Below are positions 25,253-33,560 of a stretch of DNA of 64,000 nucleotides, piece by piece. The stretch covers positions 248,001 to 312,000 of the forward strand of contig NZ_SNWG01000001.1 in assembly GCF_004362195.1 (NCBI RefSeq), given 5' to 3'. A program made the translations under genes and the position numbers. The DNA comes from Microbacterium sp. BK668 (lineage in GTDB: Bacteria; Actinomycetota; Actinomycetes; Actinomycetales; Microbacteriaceae). Numbering within the stretch: position 1 is the first letter of the stretch; the number at the start of each line of letters is the position of its first letter. The notes beneath the pieces were generated by a model. The model ran no database searches. It was not told where the DNA came from and saw nothing but the letters and a program-made list of their open reading frames with translations.

Positions 25253-25660
25253 TCAGGCGTCGAGGGCCTTGAGAACCTCGGACGGGGTCGCCTGCATGGG
25301 GTGCGGGCCGGCGATGTCGAAGAAGACGGTCGTGATGGACTCGCCATGGGCCCCGAGGAACGCCCGCAGCGCGGCGGGCGACTGCAGCGCGACGGCGGGC
25401 GGGAGGGCCGCCGGCTTGTGCTTCGCGTCGCTGAACAGCAGCAGCGCGATGTCGCCCGTGTTGGCGTCGCGATAGGTCCAGACCTCGCCCACGTCGAGCG
25501 GATTGTCGCGATCGCCGGGCGCCATGAGCGGCATGATCGTCGGACCGTGGCGCAGCGCGAAGGCGACGGCCGCGACATCCTGGGTCTGCAGAGCGTCGCT
25601 CAGCGCGGTGTTGCGGAACTCGTCGGGCCCCGGCTTCTTCGGGCGCTTCTTCCCGGCCAT
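25253..25660 (-). CDS. Small SseB-like protein of unknown function
   Basis: The 135-residue product starts with a basic tail (MAGKKRPKKPGPDEF) followed by a compact domain with the pattern of SseB N-terminal-like proteins: DVGEVWTYRDANTGDIALLLFSD, then LQSPAALRAFLGAHGES. No membrane segment or catalytic motif is seen. The ATG at 25660 lies 6 nt behind TAGGGT; the six bases between, GGAGGG, resemble a ribosome site, so either mode of initiation is possible. It converges with radA. Function is unknown; the family call is moderate. Confidence 0.65.
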   Translation of the reverse strand: MAGKKRPKKPGPDEFRNTALSDALQTQDVAAVAFALRHGPTIMPLMAPGDRDNPLDVGEVWTYRDANTGDIALLLFSDAKHKPAALPPAVALQSPAALRAFLGAHGESITTVFFDIAGPHPMQATPSEVLKALDA

Positions 25661-25666
25661 CCCTCC

Positions 25667-25672
25667 ACCCTA
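25667..25672 (-). promoter_or_regulatory. -10 box before the SseB-like gene
   Basis: TAGGGT on the minus strand ends 6 nt before the ATG at 25660. Confidence 0.4.
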
Positions 25673-25699
25673 GACGCGGCCGCCCGGTCGGCCGGCGCG

Positions 25700-25817
25700 G
25701 GCGGTTCGACCGGCTCAGGGACCGGCGGCGCTCCGGTCGTCGAGCGGGGCGAAGCGGAGACGAAACTCGCCCAGCGTCCCGGTCGTTGAGCGGAGCGAAG
25801 CGGAGACGAAACGCGCC
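25700..25817. repeat. Composite dispersed repeat, two tandem copies
   Basis: Two direct copies of a unit related to GGTCGTTGAGCGAGCGAAGC plus GAGACGAAACGC lie at 25733-25771 and 25778-25817. They follow a third element, TTCGACCGGCTCAGGGACCGG, near 25705. The same unit recurs at 28748-28826 and 52580-52670. It fills the gap between the SseB-like gene and the FadR-type regulator. Confidence 0.7.
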
Positions 25818-25839
25818 CCGCGCTCGAGAGGGGACGGCG

Positions 25840-26556
25840 TCAGGCCAGGAACCCGCGGAGGAGGGCCTCCGACCCGGCGAGGTGTTCGAGGATCGCCGCC
25901 TCCGCGGCATCCGCTCGCCCGGCGAGGATCGCTGTCACGATGCGCTCATGCTGCTCGTTCGAGTGCTCGATGTTGCGCGGCAGGAGGGGGAACGTGTCGA
26001 GCCAGCCGTTCACGCGTGCGCGGTTGTCAGCCACCAGCGCGACGAGGGAGGGGATGCCCGCGACCTCCGCGATCGTGAGGTGCAGCAGGGTGTCGAGGCG
26101 GCGGTAGTCGCCTTCGCCTGCGGCAGCCGCCGCCTCGTGACGCGCCCAGAGCTCGTCGCGCGTCTCCGGAGGAAGCGTTCGTGAGGCCGCGGTGCGTGCC
26201 GCGCCCGCCTCGAGCACGCGCCGGAGGCCGAGCACGTCCTCGAGCTCGGCGACCGGCACGACGACGGGTTCCGACGGACGCGGAAGCGGGTCGGCGACGA
26301 ACGTGCCGCCATAGCGTCCACGGCGTCGCACGAGGAAGCCCGTGTCGGCGAGCTCCCGGATGGCCTCGCGCACGGTGTCGCGGCTCACGGCGTAGAGCGC
26401 CGCGAGCTCCCGCTCGGGCGGCAGGGACTCCCCCGGCGCGACGACTCCGAGTCGGATCGTCTGCGCGATGCGGGCGACGGTGTCTTCGAGCGCATTGCCC
26501 TCGCGCACCGGCCGGTAGACGGCCCGTCGCACCTCCTGCAGGGGCGCCTCACCCAT
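25840..26556 (-). CDS. FadR-type GntR transcriptional regulator
   Basis: The 238-residue product has a GntR winged helix (ESLPPERELAALYAVSRDTVREAIRELADTGFL from about residue 40) and a FadR-type helical ligand domain (FCD) with metal-binding-type positions in LDTLLHLTIAEVAG and HSNEQHERIVTAI. It probably senses an intermediate of the gamma-glutamyl pathway it sits in. The ATG at 26556 is 7 bp behind the SDR stop, with GAGG as ribosome site, so it is the last gene of the five-gene leftward operon. Confidence 0.88.
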   Translation of the reverse strand: MGEAPLQEVRRAVYRPVREGNALEDTVARIAQTIRLGVVAPGESLPPERELAALYAVSRDTVREAIRELADTGFLVRRRGRYGGTFVADPLPRPSEPVVVPVAELEDVLGLRRVLEAGAARTAASRTLPPETRDELWARHEAAAAAGEGDYRRLDTLLHLTIAEVAGIPSLVALVADNRARVNGWLDTFPLLPRNIEHSNEQHERIVTAILAGRADAAEAAILEHLAGSEALLRGFLA

Positions 26557-26563
26557 CGAAGCC

Positions 26564-27337
26564 TCAGAGCGGGGTGACGTACGCGTTGGTGATGCCGCCG
26601 TCGACGACGAACGCCGTCGCCGTGATGAACGAGGCGTCGTCGGAGGCGAGGAACGCGACGGCGGCCGCCATCTCCTCCGGCTCGGCGAAGCGCCCCATCG
26701 GAACATGGACGAGCCGGCGCTGCGCGCGCTCGGGGTCCTTCGCGAAGAGCTCGCGCAGCAGCGGGGTGTTGACCGGCCCCGGGCAGAGCGCATTGACCCG
26801 GATGCCCTCGCGCGCGAACTGCACCCCCAGCTCCCGCGTCATCGCAAGCACGCCGCCCTTCGACGCCGTGTACGAGATCTGCGACGTCGCCGATCCGAGC
26901 AGCGCGACGAACGAGGCCGTGTTGATGATCGACCCCCGGCCCTGCGGGACCATGTGCCGCAGCGCCGCGCGCGAGCAGAGGTACACGCTCTTGAGGTTGA
27001 CGTCCTGCACGCGGTCCCAGGCGGGAAGCTCGGTCGTCTCGATCGAGTCGTCGTCGGGGGGCGAGATGCCGGCGTTGTTGAAGGCGATGTCGAGGCGCCC
27101 GAACTGGTCGAAGACGCCGTCGAAGAGCTCGTCGACGGATGCCTCGTCCGCGACGTTCACGCGACGGTACAGCCCCTTCACCTCCGCCGCGGCCCTCTCG
27201 CCCGTCGTCGGGTCGAGGTCGGCGATCACGACGGCGGCTCCTTCTGCGGCGAACCGGCGCGCGGTCGCGAGGCCGATCCCGGACGCGCCGCCGGTGATGA
27301 TCGCGACCCGGTCCTTCAGGCGCTGCGTCAGATCCAT
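26564..27337 (-). CDS. SDR oxidoreductase, probable gamma-glutamyl-aminoalcohol dehydrogenase
   Basis: The 257-residue cytoplasmic enzyme has all classical SDR motifs: TGGASGIG, NNAG, the catalytic Ser in NTASF and YTASK (Tyr and Lys). The C-terminal segment SFITATAFVVDGGITN is typical. It lies in one operon with a glutamine-synthetase-like ligase, a hydrolase and an aldehyde dehydrogenase. In that setting an alcohol dehydrogenase fits oxidation of gamma-glutamyl-ethanolamide to the aldehyde, a step that putrescine breakdown instead does with the flavin oxidase PuuB, absent here (inference). AAAGGA lies about 11 nt before the ATG at 27337. Confidence 0.85.
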   Translation of the reverse strand: MDLTQRLKDRVAIITGGASGIGLATARRFAAEGAAVVIADLDPTTGERAAAEVKGLYRRVNVADEASVDELFDGVFDQFGRLDIAFNNAGISPPDDDSIETTELPAWDRVQDVNLKSVYLCSRAALRHMVPQGRGSIINTASFVALLGSATSQISYTASKGGVLAMTRELGVQFAREGIRVNALCPGPVNTPLLRELFAKDPERAQRRLVHVPMGRFAEPEEMAAAVAFLASDDASFITATAFVVDGGITNAYVTPL

Positions 27338-27362
27338 CGTGGTGGGGTTCCTTTCTGGGGGC

Positions 27363-28724
27363 TCAGGCATCCGTCGCGAAGAAGACGTTCTTCGTCTCGG
27401 TGAAGTGCTCGGCGGCGTCGGGACCGAGTTCGCGGCCGAGGCCCGACGCCTTCATGCCGCCGAACGGCGTCCAGTACCGCACCGACGAGTGCGAGTTGAC
27501 CGAGAGCACGCCGCTCTTGACACCGCGCGCGACGCGGACGGCTCGGCCGAGGTTCTCGGTCCACAAAGACCCGGCGAGACCGTAGATCGTGTCGTTCGCC
27601 AGGCGGATGGCGTCGGCCTCGTCCTCGAACGGAAGCACCGCGACGACCGGACCGAAGACCTCCTCGCGTGCGATGCGGTCGTGGCGCCCGGCGAGGACCA
27701 CCGTCGGCGGGAACCAGAAGCCGGCACCGGCCGGAGCCTCGCCCTGGAAGGCGATGTCCGCTCCGTCGAGGAACCCTGCCACCGTGGAACGGTGCGCCGC
27801 CGAGATGAGCGGCCCCATCTCGGTCGTCTCGAGCCCGGGGTCGCCGACCCGCCAGCGGCGCACCGCGGGCTCGAACAGCTCGAGGAACCGGTCGTATACG
27901 GATCGCTCGACGAGGATGCGACTGCGGGCGCAGCAATCCTGCCCGGCGTTGTCGAACACCGCGCCGGGCGCCGACGCGGCGGCCTTCTCGAGATCGGCGT
28001 CGGCGAAGACGATGTTGGCGCTCTTGCCGCCGAGCTCGAGCGTGACGGGCTTGAGGCCCTCCGCACAGCCGGCCGCCACCGAGACGCCGACCTCCGTCGA
28101 CCCCGTGAAGACCACCTTCCGTACGTCCGGGTGCGAGACGAACCGCTGACCCACGACCGAACCGGCTCCCGTGAGGACCGTGAACAGCCCCTCCGGGAGC
28201 CCGGCCTGCAGCGCGAGCTCGCCGATGCGCACCGCCGTGAGGGGAGTGAGCTCGGCGGGCTTGAGCACGACGGCGTTGCCCGCCGCGAGCGCGGGCGCGA
28301 AGCCCCATGACGCGATCGTCATGGGGAAGTTCCACGGCACGATGATCCCGACCACGCCGTACGGCTCGTGGAAGGTGACGTCGAGACCGCCCGCGACCGG
28401 GATCTGCTGCCCGCTCAGGCGCTCGGGCGCCCCCGCATAGAAGTTCAGCACCTGCGCGACGTGCGACGCCTCCCACCGGGCGGACGAGATGGGATGCCCC
28501 GAATTGCGCACCTCGAGGGCGGCGAGCTCCTCGACATGCTCTTCGACGACGCGCGCGAACGCCCGGAGCGCGTCTGCGCGCGCCAGCGGAGGCAGGCCTG
28601 CCCAGGCGCGCTGCGCGACCATCGCGCGGGCGACCGCGGCATCCACCTCCTCGAGGGATGCGCGCGGAACGTCCTGGAAGCCCTCACCCGTCGCAGGATC
28701 GACGAGCGTGAACGTCGAGGTCAT
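27363..28724 (-). CDS. Aldehyde dehydrogenase of the gamma-glutamyl pathway
   Basis: The 453-residue NAD(P)-dependent enzyme has the full ALDH set: PWNFPM, the cofactor loop FTGSTEVG, the general-base Glu in LELGGKS, catalytic Cys in NAGQDCCARSR and EEVFGPVVAV. It should oxidise the gamma-glutamyl aldehyde to the acid. The ATG at 28724 overlaps the hydrolase stop codon (ATGA), so the genes are translationally coupled. It is slightly shorter than many relatives (about 480), with no gap in the motifs. The SDR gene follows after 25 bp. Confidence 0.92.
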   Translation of the reverse strand: MTSTFTLVDPATGEGFQDVPRASLEEVDAAVARAMVAQRAWAGLPPLARADALRAFARVVEEHVEELAALEVRNSGHPISSARWEASHVAQVLNFYAGAPERLSGQQIPVAGGLDVTFHEPYGVVGIIVPWNFPMTIASWGFAPALAAGNAVVLKPAELTPLTAVRIGELALQAGLPEGLFTVLTGAGSVVGQRFVSHPDVRKVVFTGSTEVGVSVAAGCAEGLKPVTLELGGKSANIVFADADLEKAAASAPGAVFDNAGQDCCARSRILVERSVYDRFLELFEPAVRRWRVGDPGLETTEMGPLISAAHRSTVAGFLDGADIAFQGEAPAGAGFWFPPTVVLAGRHDRIAREEVFGPVVAVLPFEDEADAIRLANDTIYGLAGSLWTENLGRAVRVARGVKSGVLSVNSHSSVRYWTPFGGMKASGLGRELGPDAAEHFTETKNVFFATDA

Positions 28725-29602
28725 GCGACCGCTCCCGTCGGTCCGAGGCGTTTCGTCTCGTCGCTTCGCTCCTCGCTCACCGAGCGGGACTCCGGTCGTC
28801 GAGCGAGCGCAGCGAGACGAAACGCGGATGCCTCGGCCACCAGCCCTTCGAAGAGCCGCTTGTCGTCGGAGTTCTCCTCGGGATGCCACTGCACCCCGAG
28901 GAGGTACTGCTCGTCGTCGGACTCGACCGCCTGCACGAGGCCGTCGTCGGTCGCCGCGACCGGCACGAGGCCGTCGCCGAGCCGGTCGATGCCCTGGTGG
29001 TGGTAGCTGTGCACGTCGAAAGCCCCCGGCCCGAGGAGACCGGCCAGTCGCGAGCCCGCAGCCACCTCGACGGTGTTCGTCGCGAAGACCCCGCCGCCGA
29101 CGCGGTACCGCTCGGTGCCCAGCGCCTCGGGCAGGTGCTGGTGGAGCGTTCCGCCCCGCGCGACGTTGACGAGCTGGAGCCCCCGGCAGATCGCGAGCAC
29201 CGGCATCCGGCGCTCCTCCGCGCCCCGGAAGAGGGCGAGCTCCCACTCGTCTCGATCGGCCCGGGCCGGGTCGGTGAGGGGATGCCGCTCGGCGCCGTAC
29301 AGCTCGGGCTGCACATCGCGGCCGCCGGTCAGGATGAGGCCCTCGAGACCGTCGAGCACGGCGGCGGCCGCAGCATCCGTGTCCACCCCCGTGGCGGTTC
29401 CGCGCTGAGGCGGTAATAGCACCGCGATGCCGCCGGCATCCGTCACCGAGAGGAAGTACTGCTCGGGCAGGAAGGCGGCCCGCACGTCCCAGACCCCCTG
29501 CTTCGCCTGCTCGAGATAGGTCGTCAGTCCGATGACGGGAGGCGTCGCAGGACCGGCGGGTCGCGTCCGGCGAGCGGGATCTTCAGAGTCGTTCGAAACC
29601 AC
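28721..29602 (-). CDS. Class I glutamine-amidotransferase-type gamma-glutamyl hydrolase (PuuD-like)
   Basis: The 293-residue product is of the peptidase C26 group that frees glutamate from gamma-glutamyl compounds. It has the nucleophile Cys in AICRGLQLVNV, a histidine loop SYHHQGID and the His-Glu pair in GVQWHPEEN. The GTG at 29602 overlaps the ligase gene end by 20 bp, and no later start fits. The last about 25 residues (ARRPESRSVSEERSDETKRL and on) are translated from a dispersed DNA repeat (28748-28826) and are not part of the family domain. The ancestral stop was probably displaced by repeat insertion. Confidence 0.9.
   Translation of the reverse strand: MVSNDSEDPARRTRPAGPATPPVIGLTTYLEQAKQGVWDVRAAFLPEQYFLSVTDAGGIAVLLPPQRGTATGVDTDAAAAAVLDGLEGLILTGGRDVQPELYGAERHPLTDPARADRDEWELALFRGAEERRMPVLAICRGLQLVNVARGGTLHQHLPEALGTERYRVGGGVFATNTVEVAAGSRLAGLLGPGAFDVHSYHHQGIDRLGDGLVPVAATDDGLVQAVESDDEQYLLGVQWHPEENSDDKRLFEGLVAEASAFRLAALARRPESRSVSEERSDETKRLGPTGAVA
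28748..28826. repeat. Inverted pair of the dispersed repeat inside a coding end
   Basis: Two copies of the repeat unit face each other: GCGTTTCGTCTCGTCGCTTC leads the left copy and its reverse-complement version ends the right copy with GAGACGAAACGC. They can form a long hairpin and supply the C-terminal codons of the hydrolase gene. Confidence 0.7.
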
Positions 29603-30938
29603 GCACGCGCTCCCAGTCCGTCACTGCCGCATCGAAGGCCTCGACCTCGATGCGGGCCTGATTGAGATAGTGCTCGACCACGTCGTCGCCGAATGCGGCT
29701 CGCGCGATGGCGGACTCGTCGAACAGCTGCGCAGCCTGGCGCAGCGTCGTCGGCAGGTGCTCCACTCCCGACGCGTAGGCGTTCCCCGTGAGCGCTTCGG
29801 GCAGCTGCAGCTCGTGCTCGATCCCGTGCAGCCCGCCCGCGATGATGGCCGCGATGCCGAGGTAGGGGTTGACGTCACCGCCCGGCACGCGGTTCTCGAC
29901 GCGCAGCGACGACCCGTGACCGACGATGCGCAGTGCGCACGTGCGGTTGTCGACGCCCCACGCGACTCCCGTCGGCGCGAAGGAGCCCTTGGCGTATCGC
30001 TTGTACGAGTTGATCGTCGGCGCATAGAGCAGCGTGAACTCGCGAAGCGTCGCGAGGATGCCCGCGATCCAGTGCTCCATGAGCGGGCTGAAGCCGTGCC
30101 GGCCGTCCCCCGCCATGACGGGCTCGCCGGACTCGCTCCGTAGCGACAGGTGGATGTGGCAGCTGTTGCCCTCACGCTCGTTGAACTTCGCCATGAACGT
30201 GATCGCCTTGCCGTGCCGGTCGGCGATCGCCTTCGCGCCGTTCTTGTAGATGGTGTGCTGATCGGCGGTCTCGAGCACCTCGGCGTAGCGGAATGCGATC
30301 TCCTGCTGTCCGAGGTTGCACTCGCCCTTCACGCCCTCCGTGTAGAGGCCGGCGCCGTCCATCGAGAGTCGGATGTCGCGCAGCAGGGGCTCGAGGCGCC
30401 CCGAGGCGAGGATGTCGTAGTCGACGTTGTAGTCGGTCGACGGCTTCAGGTCGCGGTAGCCCTTGGCCCAGGCATCCCGATAGGTCTCGTCGAAGACGAG
30501 GAATTCCAGCTCGGTGCCCGAGTAGGCGACGAGACCGCGGTCCGAGAGGCGCTTCCGCTGCGCCTTGAGGATGTCGCGGGGCGACTGGACGACGGGGGCG
30601 CCGCTCTCCCAGCCGAGGTCGGCGATGACGAGGGCGGATCCGGGGAGCCACGGGATGCGGCGGAGCGTCGCGGGATCGGACACGAGCATCATGTCGCCGT
30701 AGCCGGTCTCCCAGCTCGACATCGCATATCCGTCGACGGTGTTCATGTCGACGTCGACGGACAGGAGGTAGTTGCACGCCTCGGCGCCGTGCGGGAGAAC
30801 CTCCTCCTGGAAGAGGCGCGCCGACACGCGCTTGCCGACGAGCCGTCCCTGGGCATCGGCGAAGGCGACGACGACCGTGTCGATCTCGCCGGCGGCGATG
30901 GCGGCTTCGAGTTCCGGCACGCTGAGGTTCCCCGGCAT
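29583..30938 (-). CDS. Glutamine-synthetase-like gamma-glutamyl-amine ligase (GlnA4/PuuA type)
   Basis: The 451-residue product belongs to the GS-like ligases that join glutamate to an amine with ATP. Metal and glutamate residues are seen in GTELEFLVF, GECNLGQQEIAF, NSCHIHLSL and RVENRVPGGDVNPYL. Sequences before residue 110 differ from true GlnA. It would catalyse the first step, gamma-glutamylation of ethanolamine or a polyamine; GlnA4 of Streptomyces coelicolor does this with ethanolamine. AAGGTGA lies 5 nt before the ATG at 30938. It heads the leftward operon and is divergent from the permease. Confidence 0.9.
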   Translation of the reverse strand: MPGNLSVPELEAAIAAGEIDTVVVAFADAQGRLVGKRVSARLFQEEVLPHGAEACNYLLSVDVDMNTVDGYAMSSWETGYGDMMLVSDPATLRRIPWLPGSALVIADLGWESGAPVVQSPRDILKAQRKRLSDRGLVAYSGTELEFLVFDETYRDAWAKGYRDLKPSTDYNVDYDILASGRLEPLLRDIRLSMDGAGLYTEGVKGECNLGQQEIAFRYAEVLETADQHTIYKNGAKAIADRHGKAITFMAKFNEREGNSCHIHLSLRSESGEPVMAGDGRHGFSPLMEHWIAGILATLREFTLLYAPTINSYKRYAKGSFAPTGVAWGVDNRTCALRIVGHGSSLRVENRVPGGDVNPYLGIAAIIAGGLHGIEHELQLPEALTGNAYASGVEHLPTTLRQAAQLFDESAIARAAFGDDVVEHYLNQARIEVEAFDAAVTDWERVRGFERL

Positions 30939-31086
30939 CGGTCACCTTCCTCTCGCGCCTCCCGGCGGTGGCGCCCGTCCACCATAACCAGCAAGTTCCC
31001 CGCAAAGGTAGACAGAACCAACCAATGGCGTCACAATCTTGCGCAAGGCGCATCCCCCGCGCCGCACCCGAGCGCACGGAGGACCG

Positions 31087-32631
31087 ATGACTGAGTCGAG
31101 GAGCGAAGCCCGGAAGGTCGCCGGAGCGACCTATAACCGTGCAGGGCAGGAGTACTTCGAGAAACGGACGCTGAAGCGCTCCGCCGGCATCTGGGGGCTG
31201 TGGGGTCTCGCCGTCGCCGCCGTCATCTCCGGCGACTTCTCGGGATGGAACTTCGGCATCGACTTCGCCGGCTTCGGCGGGATGCTGATCGCCTTCGCGA
31301 TCCTCGTGCTGATGTACTACGGCATGATCTTCTCGATCGGCGAGATGGCCGCCGCGATGCCGCACACCGGCGGCGCCTATTCGTTCGCGCGCTCGGCGAT
31401 GGGGCCCTGGGGCGGCCTGGTGACCGGTGCCGCCGAGACCATCGAGTACGTCGCGACGACCGCGGTCATCGTCTACTTCTCGGCCTCCTATGCGGATGCC
31501 ATCACGAGCGAGCTGCTGCAGTTCTCCATGCCGACGTGGGTCTGGTGGATCATCCTCTACGTCGTGTTCATCGCTCTCAACTCGGCGGGGGCGAACATCT
31601 CCTTCAAATTCGCCATCGTCGTCTCGATCATCTCGATCGGCATCATCCTCGTCTTCTCGGCGATGGCGATCTTCTCCGGCGCCTTCCAGTGGGCGAACCT
31701 GTGGGACATGGCGCCCGATCCCGGGCAGACCGCCTTCCTGCCGCACGGGGTGCTGCCCATCCTGTTCGCCCTGCCCTTCGCGATGTGGTTCTTCCTCGGC
31801 ATCGAAGAGCTGCCGCTCGCCGCGGAAGAAGCGCACGACCCCGTGCGCGACATCCCGAAGGCGGGCTTCTGGGCCCGCGGCACGCTCATCGTCACCGGCC
31901 TGCTGGTCCTGTTCCTCAACACCGGCGTGCTCGGCGCTGAGGCGACCGGTGTCGCGGCGGAGCCGCTCCTCGATGGATTCCGCGCGATCGTCGGCGACCA
32001 GCTCGCGGCCCTGCTCGCACTCTTCGCGCTCGTCGGCCTCCTCGCGTCGCTGCAGGGCATCATGTTCGCGTACGGACGCAACATGTACTCCCTCTCGCGC
32101 GCCGGCTACTATCCCCGCTTCCTCTCGCTCACCGGCAAGCGGCAGACGCCGTGGGTCGCGCTCACCGTGGGCGCCGTGATCGGCTTCATCGCTCTCGCGG
32201 TGCTCGACACGGTCGCGGCCGTCAACGAGGGCGCCGGAGCCGTCGCCGGCGCGATCGTGCTCAACATCGCGGTGTGGGGCGCCGTGCTGGCGTACCTCCT
32301 CCAGATGATCTCGTTCGTCATCCTGCGTCGGAAGTTCCCGAACGTGCAGCGCCCGTACCGCAGCCCGTGGGGCGTGCCGGGCGCGGTGATCGCCGCCGTC
32401 ATCGCCGCGCTCATCTTCGTCGGTTTCCTCCTCAACCCGACGTTCGTCCCCGCGATCATCGCCATCTTCATCGTGTACGTCGTGATCCTGGTGGGCTTCG
32501 CGCTCTACTTCCGCCACCGCCTCGTGCTGTCGCCGGAGGAGGAGTACGCGCTGTCGGGCGGCCACCACGGCGACCCGCAGGCGGAGGGCTACGACGCGAT
32601 GGAGAACGAGGTCTTCGACGGCAAGCCCTGA
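31087..32631 (+). CDS. APC-superfamily permease, probable ethanolamine/amine importer
   Basis: The 514-residue membrane protein has about 12 predicted helices and a long hydrophilic N-terminus (MTESRSEARKVAGATYNRAG). The phrases GDFSGWNFGIDFAGFGGML, AMPHTGGAYSFARSAMGPWG and GIEELPLAAEEAHDPVRDIPKA are of the type found in Eat-like ethanolamine and related amine permeases. It faces the gamma-glutamylation operon and should supply its substrate. GGAGG at 31078-31082 marks the ATG at 31087. A strong hairpin follows the gene. The exact substrate is inferred from neighbours. Confidence 0.88.
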   Translation: MTESRSEARKVAGATYNRAGQEYFEKRTLKRSAGIWGLWGLAVAAVISGDFSGWNFGIDFAGFGGMLIAFAILVLMYYGMIFSIGEMAAAMPHTGGAYSFARSAMGPWGGLVTGAAETIEYVATTAVIVYFSASYADAITSELLQFSMPTWVWWIILYVVFIALNSAGANISFKFAIVVSIISIGIILVFSAMAIFSGAFQWANLWDMAPDPGQTAFLPHGVLPILFALPFAMWFFLGIEELPLAAEEAHDPVRDIPKAGFWARGTLIVTGLLVLFLNTGVLGAEATGVAAEPLLDGFRAIVGDQLAALLALFALVGLLASLQGIMFAYGRNMYSLSRAGYYPRFLSLTGKRQTPWVALTVGAVIGFIALAVLDTVAAVNEGAGAVAGAIVLNIAVWGAVLAYLLQMISFVILRRKFPNVQRPYRSPWGVPGAVIAAVIAALIFVGFLLNPTFVPAIIAIFIVYVVILVGFALYFRHRLVLSPEEEYALSGGHHGDPQAEGYDAMENEVFDGKP

Positions 32632-32652
32632 ATCCGACCCGGCAGGGGGGCG

Positions 32653-32678
32653 GGGCCGGGCGCGGGGGTGCCCGGCCC
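32653..32678 (+). terminator. Terminator of the permease gene
   Basis: GGGCCGGGC (32653-32661) pairs with GCCCGGCCC (32670-32678), followed by TT, 22 bp past the permease stop. Confidence 0.65.
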
Positions 32679-32734
32679 TTCGCCCGCCGCGCGGGTGCCC
32701 GGCACGCGGAGGAAGGCCGTCAGGCAGGAGGCCG

Positions 32735-33427
32735 TCAGTAGAGCAGGATCTGCTTCGAGGCCGTAGCGGGAATCCCGCCGATCTCGACGGTCACGTGATA
32801 CGACGCTCCGCCCGCCGGCGCCAGCGGCCGGTTGCCGGTATCGCAGGTCGACACGGACGAACGTGTGCGGTCCCACGTGAGCGGCGCCGCACTGGAGACC
32901 GTCTGACCGGCAGCGAGCGTCACGATCATGTCGCTCGGTTCGGTCTGGCAGTCCGTCGACCGCCACCACACGTCGCTCCCACTCGTGATCGTGAAGACCT
33001 GAGTCGTCGTCCCGACGTTCAGCGTGCAGTCGACGGCGCCCTCGTTGGTGAGCCGGATCGACAGCTGCGGATTCTGTCCGGCGGCGTAGGTGTCGGCATC
33101 CGTCACCGTCTCGACGAGCACGGCGCTCGAGAGGCAGGGCTTCGCCGTGCCGGTGGCATCGGGCGTCGGCGTGTCGGTCGGCGTCGGCTCCGGGGTCGGA
33201 GTGGGCGTCGGAGTCGGGGTGGGCGTGGATGACGGGGTCGGCGTCGACGACAGCGTCGGCGACGGGATCGGATCCGATGCGAACGCGAGGCCCCGCCATG
33301 GCTGGGCGACGAGGAGCCAGACGATCGCCGAAACGACGACGAGCCCGACGACGAGCACGGCGAGCCGTCGCCGACGGTACACGGCGGCCGAGTGGGCGCG
33401 CCGACGCGTCGTGCTCGATGGGGGCAT
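32735..33427 (-). CDS. Membrane-anchored extracytoplasmic protein with Thr-Pro linker
   Basis: The 230-residue product has a basic cytoplasmic start, one membrane helix (about residues 22-42), a stalk of PTPT repeats (about 55-92) and a C-terminal beta-rich domain with four cysteines that may form disulfides (PCLSSA, VDCTLN, TDCQTE, STCDTG). The layout is that of DUF4232-like or similar cell-surface domains of actinobacteria, but no function is known. The ATG lies 6 nt behind TAGCCT (33439-33434), suggesting a leaderless transcript. It is convergent with the permease gene. Confidence 0.75.
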   Translation of the reverse strand: MPPSSTTRRRAHSAAVYRRRRLAVLVVGLVVVSAIVWLLVAQPWRGLAFASDPIPSPTLSSTPTPSSTPTPTPTPTPTPEPTPTDTPTPDATGTAKPCLSSAVLVETVTDADTYAAGQNPQLSIRLTNEGAVDCTLNVGTTTQVFTITSGSDVWWRSTDCQTEPSDMIVTLAAGQTVSSAAPLTWDRTRSSVSTCDTGNRPLAPAGGASYHVTVEIGGIPATASKQILLY

Positions 33428-33433
33428 GACTCC

Positions 33434-33439
33434 AGGCTA
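33434..33439 (-). promoter_or_regulatory. -10 box of the membrane-anchored protein gene
   Basis: TAGCCT on the minus strand ends 6 nt before the ATG at 33427. Confidence 0.45.
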
Positions 33440-33560
33440 AGCGCGCGCGCCGCTCGGTGCTCCCCGGCGCGCGCGGCCGGCTCTCGGCGCGCCGACTGGG
33501 CCTTCGCTCAGGAACGACGCCTAGCGTCTGGCATATGGTCGAACCGACCTAGGAGGAACA

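Noticed and set aside
27363..29246. Long open frames opposite or offset to the gamma-glutamyl operon genes
   Set aside because: They are shadows of high-GC codons; they show no family motifs and the real genes on the same segment are complete.
33181..33260. CRISPR-like or minisatellite array
   Set aside because: The short repeats encode the Thr-Pro stalk of a membrane-anchored protein; there are no spacers of constant length.
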